In this document: positions 50,801-62,594 of the stretch, piece after piece
Position numbering within the stretch: position 1 is the first letter of the stretch
Layout of the letters: each line of letters starts with the position of its first letter
DNA from: Membranipora membranacea
Taxonomy: Eukaryota > Bryozoa > Gymnolaemata > Cheilostomatida > Membraniporidae
Reading direction: 5' to 3'
Assembly (NCBI GenBank): GCA_914767715.1
Contig: OU612071.1
Span: 5,826,001 to 5,890,000, forward strand
DNA length: 64,000 nucleotides
Notes under the pieces: generated by a model
Database searches by the model: none
What the model was told of the DNA's origin: nothing
What the model saw: the letters and a program-made list of their open reading frames with translations, nothing else
Position numbers and translations under genes: made by a program

Positions 50801-51422
50801 CTAATGAAAGAAAAGTGTTGCTGTCTGACGTATACAGCCCTAAGAACCTAACCAAGCACTCATATGTAGAAACTGGAGTGTTCAGAAATGCATGAGAGCG
50901 GGCCGCTTGCGCTGGTAATGACAATTACATTCAGAAAGCTAACCCAATATCACATGGAAAAAGCTCAATTTTAAATCAATTTGCGTTTACAGCATTATTA
51001 TCCAGGATAATACCGAATTTATTCTTTTCAAACATCGTACAAAATAATATCATCTTTCCGTCCGGTTCATTCCAAATATTTATTTGATTGCAGTGTTCTA
51101 ACTTGGCACAGTGAAATTCAATGACACTTAGAAAACAATAATAGTCCTGATTCTTATTTTGAGCAATTGGGGTCAGTGAGCAAAAATATAAAACTTATAT
51201 GATTAAAACTTGATTCATCTATAATTTGTTGAAACTTCGTACTAAGTCAGTTTGCAGGAATGCAAGAAGTTAGCTGGGATATATAGGTAAAATTGAAAGT
51301 AGCCTAATAATGAGCTCACACCCAGACGGTCAAACTCAACCATAAAAGTTAGTGCCAATGAAAGAGTAGATATCTTTGTTTGGCATTGGTTTATCATGAT
51401 ACCAATAAAAACTAGCCAATGT

Positions 51423-51606
51423 GTTGGCTCTAGACTCCATTTTGTGGAAAAGGAGTCAATGCCAGGTTGCTTAAAGTACCTATTAAGACATAGTGAAAGT
51501 AAAACTGAATCATTTTCACAACCACTATATATCAATAGGTTCTTTCAGGAACACACCATCTGACCTGGCATTAGCCTTTCCCCTCCCATCATCCGTTCGG
51601 AGTCAA
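51423..51606. mobile_element. MITE copy 2 of the GTTGGCTCT family
   Basis: The left end GTTGGCTCTAGACTCC, then GTCAATGCCAGGT, pairs with the right end ACCTGGCATT, then CGGAGTCAA. The internal AGTACCTATT resembles the interior of the copy at 7246-7475. It is more diverged than that copy. It lies just downstream of the acyltransferase stop. Confidence 0.6.
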
Positions 51607-51664
51607 TACATCGGCTAGTACAATTTAAATCGGATGAATCAAAGGCAGTAGAAGTAACTGAGAC

Positions 51665-54600
51665 CTAAACATGCTCCTGGTATTTAGGGGGCAGATCCCC
51701 ACCATCACCTTGAGTTGGAGAAAAAGCCCCATTATCTCTTGGTACACTACCGGGGGGTGAATATACAGTCACATTAGGCTCATCATTAGGAGCTGAGGCT
51801 ATTGGCTGGAAATGATGCTGTGGATTAACACTTTGCTGTATAGATCCACTGCTGTTTGCTGCAGATTGATACATTGCACCTCCCTCGCTCCTAGTATCTG
51901 TTTTGCCTTTTTTGTCTCCTTTTATTGAATGTGGAGTGAGGAATAATTTGTCTAGGTTGATGAAGGGCGCCTCAAACAGCATTGAGAATAAGTAGGCAAA
52001 GAAATAAGCCAGTGTTATTATCAGAAGTACATCTAGAGCCTGGAAAAATATATCAATACTTTTGATCAGAATGCTGTACTGTGGTAGATTATACTAAGTT
52101 TGATGCAATTTGCGTGCATTTGAAATTGCTCCGCTCCTATGTGGGTGAGGGAGCAAAGCAAATGGAGACAAACTTGATGTGCATAAACACAGATTTTGTT
52201 AGGGCAATGACAAACACAAGATATGTTATGGCAGACAACTTAGAACAAAGGACATTTACGGTCTAGTGAAATTTGACCTCGAGAGGAACATCATATAAAA
52301 CAAACAAACATTGTCTCGAAGGGAAATTTACAACGGCTAGATCTCATCAAGGCTGTTTGAATAATCTATTATATTCTATATTCTATATTCTATATTCTAT
52401 ATTCTATATTCTATATTCTATATTCTATATTCTATATTCTATATTCTATATTCTATATTTTATATTTTATATTTTAAAATCTATATTTGTTATTTCAAGG
52501 CGAAAAATTGGAGATGGTGGACACTGATGGGGGTTATCTTTATATCCGTATGTGCAAACAACCCAATGCATAGAATACAAGCTATATATACTTACTAGCT
52601 CCACATTATTGTAGTATTTCCCGTGTCTCTTCGCACCAGCAAGCATTTCTAGTATTGGAATATGTATAAGATATGCACAGTATGTTAATCTGCTGAGGGG
52701 GACGAATCCTCTCCAGCTTAGGAACTCGTTTATCCAGCCTGTAAAATACATGAAATAATTTTTATATTATCTAAGAACTGGTAAAACACATAGTTTTTGA
52801 GTGACAAAGCACAATTGAAGGTTCCAATTGGAACGTCTGAAATTATGTACATTTCCATGGCATAAAACTGAGTAATACAATGCAGCAGCAAGCATATCTC
52901 TAAAACATCACTAAGAATCATATTATGGCTATTTCTTTGAGACAGGCCTTATTTTATCAAACAAAGTCATTCATTGAAATTTATTCCTAATTCGCTGGCC
53001 CTTCTTCATTAGATCAACATCCAACACTATGATAAACTTACCACCGTTGCCCATATAACAGAGTATGATCACAAGGGACACTCCTATTGACCAAGTTGTT
53101 CTTGATAGCCCATTATAAAGGTCGTTCTCAGGAAGATAGACTGTGTGCCAACCCTTGGCAGCATTGTAAGGGGCGTAGACTACAGTAAGACATAGTCCTG
53201 CTGCCAAACCCCATAAGGCTAAGCTAGCAATAGCATTGTGAACCTGCAAAAGAAAATGAGATACTTGGCGTATTATGTTTGTTGGCTCTGATCGGTTGAT
53301 ATGATTGGTTAACTCTGATACTGTCAAAATTGATTGGTGTTAAGCCATTGCCCTCCTATGCAAGATCAAGTTTCAATCGAGAACCTGGCTAACCTTTCAA
53401 ACATCATGTAAGCCGGTACCAGCCTTGTTACATGGCCACATAACAAAACAGTGGCTGTGTAATAAGGTTAAGCTGGCACACATGGATGTTTTAGTTGGTC
53501 ATCATGATTACCTTTATTTATATTTGTCAGGCACCGCACAGTGAATACAATGCATGTGGACATGTGGAGCATTAAACAGATCTCAAGTATGGGCACTCTT
53601 ATGGAGTTTTTGGTACTGCTAGAAACCTACTTTGGTTTTTGTATAATAATCGCTACAATTAGGGTGCGGGCCCATAGCTTTGATAATTGTCGTCTTAAGA
53701 GAGGTAAGAGTGTTGATATGTTGTCTATACCAGTCAAAACAATCTGGTCATATGTTCCTGCCCTCAAAAAAAGAAACAGTGCAAGTACACATTGCTACTC
53801 ATAAGCAGTTCAAGAAGGGGCACCAGTCAGGTGATTTCTAGCAGACAGCACATACTGAGACGCGTACCTTTGTTTTGCAGAGTCATGACCTCAGAAGCTA
53901 AGAGACCTGAGACTAGGCTTGTAGCCTCATGAGAGGAGGTAAGAAAAGTGAAAAGAGTAAGGTCAAAGGTTGCATGACCTAAGTTCCATTGTCCTCTACA
54001 TACCTTAGATAACTTGAAGTCCATATCTTTAAGTTTCCATATGATGAGTCCCGCTAGTATTCCAACGCCATAAGACTGGTACCTCGTCCACGGTACAAAG
54101 TAAAGAGGGTATTCTGGTTTCACCTCCGGTGTGCTGTGAAATAGATGGTTATCTTGCTTTAATTATCAAGTTAGTAAGGTCTCTTCTAGTAGTACATACC
54201 TGTCGTTCTTATTTATGGCAATCCTATGGTAGCCTGAGAAGTTTGACGGAGGTGGGGAACCGGTGGGTTATCAAAGCCTGTCAAATTTTGCATAAAAGTT
54301 GTCGAGAAGGGGGAGGAATTGCCCTTCCTTTTATGGAGATAAAACCTTGCCTGTATGAGGGAGATTTAATACCATGTTTATTTGAAGTTGATTTGCTGTT
54401 AGCTGTTTATTGGGCACGAGCTGCTGTTAGTCTGCTAGCCTGATTATTGGAAGGACAAAATGAAGAGGCAGAACATATGCTGTTTTCACTGGCTTGTTCA
54501 ATGCTAGGACTGATACACACATGAACAAAAAAAACTAGAACAGTCTGTGTGTCAGCTGTGAGAACGATAGGAAGAGGAAGCAATCATTTTTGTGTTGAGC

Positions 54601-57600
54601 AAATGAGAGAAACTGGTGAATGCGGCGAGCAAAGATGGTTGCGAAAAGAAACACACATAACATGATAGTGACACGCAACGGAAAGATACTCACAAATTGA
54701 ATTTAGCTGAGCCTCCGATTGCTCCAATCCCAATAAAGGGGGCTCTTTGCCCGTCTGACACCGCAATGGCAGCAATATTGCTACCTATAATTGTTGCTAT
54801 AGTTGCACCTATGCCAATCGGAAGACTCCTATAATCATAAGTAAGAGAGGATTCAATTGATCACCCATGTTACTTACAAGTTCAGTTTTACATCTTGAGA
54901 TGGAACCATTTGAAAGTATGACTTTTGCGGCGATGTTACTCCCTAGAATTTAAGTGATGACGGCAGCGAAACCTACAGGTATGCTCCTGTAAGATTGAAA
55001 ATTGGATTATTTTAGAGAAGACTTGAATACCAAAACCAGTTATGTAAGAATAAGTCAGTGAATCAGAAGTCAAATTGATCAATGTATTATGGAAAGTAAC
55101 AGCGGATAGGCCTGGCTTGAAGAACTATTTGCAGGGAATAAAACTAAGCACAAGTCAGTGTCAACGAACCATAGACCACCAAAAATGTTATCAACAAACG
55201 CAGAGTACAAGCATGCCACCACTTCAGTAGGAAAGAGGCCCTAGGCCTCAGCGGGTTGGTTGAGTATTTCTTTGACATGATTAGAAACTTGATAAAACTC
55301 TTAGTCATCTAATTTACTTACAGGTAGAATAAGTAGACGAGGAAAGGAGCAATAAGGAAGAACTGTGTATCATTGGCTAGATACCATCCCCAGCCTGCAC
55401 ACTAAAACAACAATGTACAGAGTGTGGTTTAAGTTGCAGTGGTAGGAAAATGATATGAAAGCTATTACCACACCAGACCAGAATGACTACTGAGTTTGGA
55501 GTTACACTTATTCAAGTGCTGTTCAAATTTCACCCAGTTGCTAGTAGTTGCATTCCAGTATAAACGATATGGTTGGGATCTTGTAATGCTACTATTATGC
55601 CACTTCCAGCGACCTAAACAGAGTTTGAACTGTGCTGATGTTGAAAGTAATTGCAGCTACCAAAATTTTTAATCTGTTAAAAAAATGGTGGTTGACTCAC
55701 CGCCTCATTAACTTTGAAGATATTGTTAACATAAAGAATATTAAGGTACCAATGGTCCACACACTTCTGATCTGGGGTGTGCTGTGGACCTGAAGGCCAG
55801 TTTGGCCAGTTGGGTCCGTCCCAAGCAAACCAAAGTAAAGAAGTCCATATCAGTATCATCAGGCCGTAAGCAGGAGTTAGTCTGTGTGATAAAGAAAAGA
55901 GAAACATAACTAAATTGTGAATGCTAGAGAGGGAGGGCTAGCCTAGTTTCACCCAAAAAACCTCGGTTTATGTCTCTTAGGGCCTATGAAGCTCAAATAA
56001 AAGAATAAGTAGAATTTAATATCGAGGTAGATTGGCTCCAAATTATGTTACATCTTTTTGTTTTCTTCAAGCTTCTCCGAGAAAATATTTAAAGCATCGG
56101 TATATTGAGCCAATCATATGCTGCAGTCAAAAACTTACTTAGCGATTGACTTTGCTAAAAAAATAGGTAAAGCCATTACCATCTTGTGAAGATGTCACCA
56201 GAATAATTTCAAATACTTCAAAGACAAGTCAGAACAGTCAGTCCCAACAAAACAAATTTGATGTTCAGTACACCCGACCCTCACCTGACATAACGATGTA
56301 GATACATGAGAGGTAAAGCCATAAAGAAGTCCTGGACCTGAATCTGTCTCTTTTTGAAGTCTCTCATAAAAAGATAGCCGACAAGAAGTCCACTCAATAC
56401 AAAGAAGCTATCCACGGAGAAAGGTGCCTGTATGATGGCCTGGGAGGAGAAGCGACCAATTACTTCTTGTACAAATGTTGTGTTTTCTTGAAAAATAAGA
56501 ATGGATATAATGTAGGGTCATTGTAGATGCTCAAATCGTAATTTCTAAGTCTAGGCAGGGGAGTTTAATATAACAAGATCGCTGTAGTCCATTATGGGGG
56601 GGGGGGGGTTGATTACATTTCCTTTACGGTATAGGCATAACACCGAAGAAGGTTAGTTACACCAATAGGCTGCAGTCCCGAGTTGTATTCCCAAGCAAAT
56701 TACACGGAAGGGGGAGGGTACCAAACCCATAAGGCCGAATCAAGAACACGGATGGGTAGAGGGTTACATAAGGCTGAAACTAGACTTTGTATCTGAGAAG
56801 CTGCCATAGGGCCCTATTTGTTGAAATGCAACGGAAATTCAAGACTTTTCTTCTATAGTGAACCCTGCTTCAGGACCTTTAATGCAAGGTCAAAGGTCAG
56901 GGGAGTGTAGATAACATACACGTAAGGCTAAAGAGTAGGGTGACATGGGCCTTAGGCTAATGGTTGATAATAGAGGGAGGTAGCCTTGTCTCGTAATGTA
57001 TTGTATTTTTTGGTTTGTTTGCCATTAAACCAAAAAAACCAAGACAAGGCTAATGTGGAGGGGGTAACTTACCCATCAGACTAAAGTTGAGGAATAGCAG
57101 AGTATGGCCGAGTATAACCCAGGTCATGGAGAAGAACCTGATACCATTGATACACGTTATGGTACCGGGAGGCTGGTTAGTGTTCATCAGCTTCACTGTG
57201 TTTGTGTATATGGAGAAAGCTAACAGAGTCCTCACAGGCAAACCTGTAATGAGACAAGGTGTGAATGATGCTGATAAGTTCTGTCATCTTCAATACTGCA
57301 CAATGAGTATCATGAGAGTAATCAAGCCTTTGTGAGAAGTTAGCCTGATTAAAGCGAGCCGTTAGAGACTCTAGCTCTAACGCCTTGATTAAAGCAATGG
57401 GTTTATTGTGATTGTACAGTACATTCAACTCAACTCTTAATTCAGCTTGGTGTGACAAAAAAAATGTTCACATTGACCTAGAAGACCATTCAAGGTTTTC
57501 TCGGTTTAGGTATGAGTGAAGTTTTAAAGTCCTGCATCTTTCATCAGGACAGATCACTGTTGGCAATCTATCTTGAGAATATCCAGAATATTTATCATTG

Positions 57601-60600
57601 CTTCTAATTTGCACACCTGTTTTGTGGTATTCAGGGAGGGTTAGGTTGTTACCGTCATTAATAGTAACTTGATTTAACATACTGTGTTCCTGAGGCTTGG
57701 TTGTTTTTGCAGAGGAATTCCCACCACCGCTAAGTAAAGGGGTTGTCTCTTCATTGTTTCCTGACTCGTCTGGTCGATTCCAGTTCTCCATGATCTGAAT
57801 TACTCCGTCCGCCATGGTGGCTAGTACACAGATCCCAATAAGAATGAAGACAAATACCCTGCATAAACAACAAGAGTATTGGATAAAAGTGAACACATTT
57901 GGGGGACCAAATGAGTTAGCAGTCACTGACAGGTGATTGGTTAGCCTGTCTTGACTCCTCTTGTAATAATGCAGCAACTTTTTTTTGATTCAGTATCTAG
58001 AAGTCATGTTCAACCTTCCTTAAAGCTAACTCTCAATTTTATCTTGTAATTTCAATCGAGACCCTCTCAATTAGCGCATTCAAACTAGAAAAATCAATAC
58101 CAAGGTGACCGATTTTGGACATGTTACATTCATGTTTTTCTCCCAATGAAAACACATGCGGAAAGTGTGCAAATGACTCCTTTTCAAGCCTTAAAATTAT
58201 TATTAATAAGGGTGCATTTCATTTTTTAAGTTCAGAAATTTGTAAGTAACAGTATCTCTTGGTCGGGTGGCCAATGAGTTGGCTCTGATAGGTGGGTGGG
58301 GGGAGAAGAAGATTCAATGCCAGCACCATATAACCTGGCATCGGCTCTCCTTCTCCGCACCCATCAATCAGAGCCGACGCATTGGTGGGTGAGGAGAAAA
58401 ACAGACAATCCCAGTACCATATGACTTGGCATTTGCTTTTCTTCTCCCCACCTACCATTCGGAGTTAACTGGTCCAGGACTCATATTGATTTGTACTTAC
58501 AGAGCTGTAACGCGACCTCCATCCATCACATAATCTAAATTCTGACATTTAGCACCACCAGGGAGCACTTTGCCCAGCGCAGAGTTCCACAGAGTGGTCA
58601 GATCTTTATCTGTACATTGTTTAGGTGAACAAAGACCAAGCTGGATTGTTATAAGATTTTTCTACAAGAAAAAGAGACAGAAACTTGAAGCACTGGATAT
58701 TGAAGTTAGATGCTTGCAAATTTTTTAGATGAATACTTCCCTAATGCCCCTAATGGATGTTAAGACACCTACCCTTGGAGGAACAACTGGCAGCAGGTAG
58801 CCAACATGCAAAGTATTCCAGCCTCCCCAAACACAATAAGGCTAAATTTAGTCGATTATTTTATATCAATAAATGTGCCATGCTATATAGTTCAAACTGA
58901 ACTCTGTCTGAGACAGCACCTAAAACAGTATGTGTCATTTAATGTAACAAGCAGAGCAAGCACCAGCCTATCTTGATAAAGGATGTGAAGATAGGCTAAG
59001 CAGGCACCAGCTTGAGTGAACATTTCCTGCATGGTGATTAGCTGAGCTTGCCTCTTCTCACGGATATTATAATGTTGGAGTTGTCCCTCCAATGGCATGG
59101 AAGGGCAACTCTTGAAGTTTTATCATCATTAAACCAGGGAGGGAGGGATGCCACCCTCCCTGATAAAACCAGGGAGGGTAAACCAACTAGAGAGTTAGGG
59201 ATAGTTCTGAACTCGGTGATAAAACTGGATCGTGCTGCTCAGTTATATAAGAGGTAAACTAAAATAGCTAAGTTGAACCAATATTTTAATGACAAGGTGA
59301 CATTGACCTAGGCAAAATTAGGTTAAAATTCAAACAAATTGATAAATGACCATAAATTCTAAGGAATTTGAATAGTCCTCTCTCTATTTAGATGAAAACA
59401 TATCCATTCCGGTTTTCTGTTACTTACAACGACAGGCATGTACATGGAGCAGTACTTAGTTTGTAGTTCCTCTTTAAGGTAAGTGTTGTTAGCTGGAGGC
59501 ATCGCTGTTATATTCTTACACTCATCATACATTCCTGGCCATTTGAAATGTCCCAGCAGGAGACCATCGGTAGGCTTACCCCAAGAGTCAAAAACTGAAA
59601 AAAAGGAATCGAAACACAAGTCAAAAAAGAAGATAATTGAATTGAATACTGATGTACAGAGGTGAAACCAAATTCGAATTGATGAGTGGAGCAGTTGAAT
59701 AATTACCAACAAGTTTATAAAAACCACTTTTTGGATCTGAGCAGCATATTAAAATTAATTTTCACTTTTCGCGATTGGGAGTTGTCCCCTTATTAGTGAA
59801 GGTGGGACAACTTCTCAGCTCGATGTTTCCTCATTTCAATGGAATAGAGATTCAGGAACCAAAGAAAGCATTTTTTATGATGATTGAAGCTCTTTGTATT
59901 GCGTAGTGACTGTAAGCGCCTAATGAAATCGGGTTAGGAGTAGGGCCGTAGTTTAGAAAAAAATGGTAGGGGAGGCACAAGTCTGAGGCGAGTCCGAAGC
60001 ATCACCAGTAAGCTCCTCCCTGAGCAATTTGAGGCATTCAATAACCAAATGGAAGTCCCAAATGAGCTGATTCTGACATGGAATATTCAATTTTTGCGTT
60101 TTTAGGCCACTCTGTTGAGCATTCTAGGGGAGTCAGAACACACCTGCTTCCCCTAGAACTACGGGCCTGAGGAGAATCTCCCATTTACCACACGTAGGTC
60201 TGGTTCTGGTTCAACCTCCATTGTGAAGTTTTCTTCCCTCTCCCTTGCCTAAACAGCAAACCTTGTTAATCTTAGCTAAGTATGTACTTACATTTAAGTT
60301 TCCAGCTTGTGAAGTAGTTAGGTAAACCGGCAGGTAGTGGTGACTCCAGAATAAACAGCATAGCGTCAGCGCACTCTGACGTTATGTTAGCGGTGTAAGC
60401 TGCTTGGAGGATATGCTCAGGTTTGAATGAAGAGAGAGCCTGGTAAATCTCCTCGCTGATCTGAGGCACACCATGCTGTGCCGTGTACTGCATCTTCTCA
60501 GTCGCTGAAAGAAGTTGACATTTACTATGAAAATTGCCAGATTGTGAACAATATAGAAAGGTAATGACTACCTGTTATATCTGTTTTTCTATGACTTTTA

Positions 60601-61138
60601 AATGCAACAGACAGCAAGGGGTAATTGCTGCCAGGTTTTATCAGCTAATGCTTCCCCTTCTGTGCTATGTATAGATATGCTTAGGCTTTGATCAGAAGAT
60701 TAAAATGTTACTGGCCAGTCATGAAAATTAGTACAACATGTGCAATGAGTCAGAAGGTTATTCTTCCTCTGACTACTAAAGCACAGGAGGAAATGGTCTG
60801 AGCCCCTCTCCCCACCTGCCCAATCGGCACCACCCCCCCCCCTCCTTCATGGGACACAGCATGCTCCCTTACTGCTTCCAGGACTTAAATTTTGCATGGT
60901 TGTTGCCAGTGGCATCCCATTGTCAAGGAGTTTGGTGGAGTGATAGCAGTTTTATCTCACTCTCTGCTGTTTTGGACGTACCTTTATCAATCTTTTGTTG
61001 ATAGGTAAGGTGCTGCACATGGTCGTCTACAATACTCTGTATTTCGCTGGCAGGTATTTTACTATGCGTCGTGGCTTGTACATATACTGCAGCGCAGGCG
61101 ATTAAGTGTACAATGAGAATATGTTGGTGGAAAGACAT
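51665..61138 (-). CDS. Nose resistant to fluoxetine protein 6-like membrane acyltransferase
   Basis: Minus-strand coding exons are 61138-60982, 60504-60292, 59594-59428, 58661-58501, 57858-57617, 57243-57073, 56486-56285, 55881-55701, 55401-55322, 54828-54694, 54133-54004, 53243-53042, 52738-52596 and 52039-51665, all in phase, giving 852 residues. A signal peptide (first ~22) precedes an extracellular NRF domain (~53-230) with FDSWGKPTDG, KWPGMYDEC and LGLCSPKQC. Next come a membrane helix (FVFILIGICVLATMADG), a cytosolic loop, and a multi-pass acyltransferase_3 domain with INGIRFFSMTWVILGHT (the Arg and His conserved in this fold), SVDSFFVLSGLL, CAGWGWYLANDTQFF, PWTRYQSYGVG and PLSRLTYCAYLIH. 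The C-terminal tail ends in LPPKYQEHV, a PPxY motif. In C. elegans, NRF-6 relatives act in lipid or drug uptake across epithelia; the reaction is unproven. The exon 5 donor at 57617/57616 is weak: it was chosen for phase, and the frame otherwise runs on to a stop at 57470-57468. Confidence 0.93.
52371..52476. repeat. 7-bp microsatellite (ATATTCT)n in an acyltransferase intron
   Basis: About fifteen head-to-tail copies of a 7-base TATTCTA unit, the last few drifting to TATTTTA. It lies in the last intron of the NRF-6-like gene, just downstream of exon 13. The period is not a multiple of three, so open frames across it are artefacts. Confidence 0.95.
54878..54986 (-). pseudogene. Decayed duplicate of acyltransferase exon 10
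   Basis: Read on the minus strand it has an acceptor (TTACAG) at its upstream edge and a GTAAGT donor at its end. It translates as LSIPVGFAAVIT, stop, ILGSNIAAK, matching LSLPIGIGATIATIIGSNIAA of the real exon 10 (54828-54694), which lies 49 bases further on. The in-frame TAA and about 26 fewer bases make it unusable as an ordinary coding exon. Confidence 0.85.
56982..57052. repeat. Interrupted hairpin in an acyltransferase intron
   Basis: TAGCCTTGTCT and TTTTTTGGTTT on the left (from 56982) pair with AAACCAAAAAA and AGACAAGGCTA on the right (57027-57052), with an unpaired bulge. It lies just downstream of exon 6 of the NRF-6-like gene. Confidence 0.65.
58278..58378. mobile_element. MITE copy 3 of the GTTGGCTCT family
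   Basis: GTTGGCTCTGAT at 58278 and ATCAGAGCCGAC ending at 58378 are the outer ends, with CAATGCCAG/CCTGGCAT at the inner ends of ~45-bp arms. A second, similar half unit (ATTGGTGGGTGAGGAG to TTCGGAGTTAAC) continues to about 58469, so two copies may be joined. It lies between exons 4 and 5 of the NRF-6-like gene. Confidence 0.7.
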
Positions 61139-61147
61139 GCTGGTAGA

Positions 61148-61205
61148 GATCTCAGGCTACAGTGTGACTCCTTCTAGGATCTCAGGCTACAGTGTGACTC
61201 CTTCG
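61148..61205. repeat. 30-bp tandem duplication just upstream of the acyltransferase ATG
   Basis: GATCTCAGGCTACAGTGTGA and the following ten bases occur twice in direct tandem with a 30-base period. The repeat begins ten bases before the start codon in the minus sense, so it is in the 5' UTR or core promoter. Confidence 0.9.
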
Positions 61206-62512
61206 TTGTTACCCAAGCATCTGTAAAAACATTTATATCAGTGAAAATAAATGAACTAATACAAAACAGACATCAGAACGGGATTAGCAGTATAAAGTCG
61301 TTATCTTAGCATCGTAAACCTGATATGAGGGAGAGTTTGTCTGAGCCTGTGCTGGTAACAGCCTCGAAAATCAGACCCAATCTCAGAATCATAAAGTGAA
61401 TACCCAGATTCCCGTGACTCTACTTTGACTACGCAGCGCAGCCATGCGCATGGAATTAGCATTCACAAAATAAAGACAACAAAAAAATCAAGTTATTACT
61501 TACAGACTACAGACTTCAGACTACTTACAGACTTGTCAAGTCTTCCTTACAAAATAAATCTACTTCTTACAAGAAGCACAGCATGCATCATCTCCAGTTA
61601 TCCACAAAATGACCCATGTTGTCTGCTGGAATCAGGTCTCATGACCTAGTGATAACACGATCGTTATCACACCAATTGACCTGTTACATATTCTTTATGA
61701 GGAAATTTCCAAACGCAGGTTTATTATATATCTTATCAATGCTATGATTGGTTGCAGGTTTCCATGCGGACACTTGATTTGCTAGTTTAAGGGCACCAAT
61801 TATCTATTGGGGTGAGATATATTATCTTATTTTGCATATCAACGTCCATGTTTGTTTCAAGTGATTTAGCGTGATTCATTCATTGTTGATGCACATGCTG
61901 ATACCCACCAAGCACAAGCATGTTAGGGGGGACAGTCCGATGTCTGCATGTACACAGAAGACGGTCAAATAAAAATTCACATCACCTGACCTGATCAATG
62001 GAATTCTTTTCTTGAATGAACCCAGTGCAAATTTATCTGGGAGTTGAAGAGTTGTGCCGACTATCGGCATGAAAAGGCAAATCCTAATACAATTTTGTAT
62101 ATATATAAACTTTTGGTGAAACAACTCATTCAATTAAAGTTTGGCACTAATTAATTAGGGCTAGTAGGAGAAATTATTTTGTAAACCTTACACAGACTTA
62201 CACCATCATCATGTGCCTCAACTAAATGATATTATAATTAATTGATATGATAAGACTTGACTAATTCTATATATCTCAACTAGTCACATCCTGTTGTCGA
62301 CTGGTAAAACTACCCTAAGGTGAGAGCAAAATCAGAAATCAAATCGGGTAGTTATAGGGTGACTCAAAGCCAGCAAGCACCAATTTTCATAAGCTACGCC
62401 CGAGATTATCAGGAGTATTGGAGTTGAATAATTTAAAAGAACTTTGCCATTGCATTGCATCATATATGAATGCAGAAATAATTTCAGGCAAAGTCTCCGC
62501 AAACCTAGATGC

Positions 62513-62594
62513 CAATTGTGTGCTAATCCCCTCATGAGCATGAGCGGCAAACCTAGATGCCGCTCATGCTCATGAGGGGATTAGCACACAATTG
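62513..62594. repeat. Perfect 36-bp inverted repeat with 10-base loop
   Basis: Bases 62513-62548 and 62559-62594 are exact reverse complements over 36 bases (each includes GTGTGCTAATCCCCTCATGA or its complement). The loop is AAACCTAGAT. The word GCAAACCTAGATGCC also occurs at 62499-62513, just left of the hairpin, so the loop and flank share an origin. Confidence 0.95.

Larger units (their letters stand above)
45027..51664. other. Intergenic region between the NHL-like and acyltransferase genes
   Basis: It holds a 76-bp-TIR element (45420-45647), a visibly GC-richer segment (46650-47830) and the MITE copy at 51423-51606. Open frames at 48141-48431, 48857-49099, 49748-50044, 50257-50526 and 50692-50895 do not resemble families I know and lack convincing splice sites. 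The right end should include the acyltransferase 3' UTR. Confidence 0.55.

Noticed and set aside
50692-50895. 67-codon plus-strand frame
   Set aside because: Looks protein-like but has no recognised domain, no start context and no neighbouring exon.
52273-52527. 84-codon frame with repeated ILYSIFY
   Set aside because: Translation of the (ATATTCT)n microsatellite in an intron.
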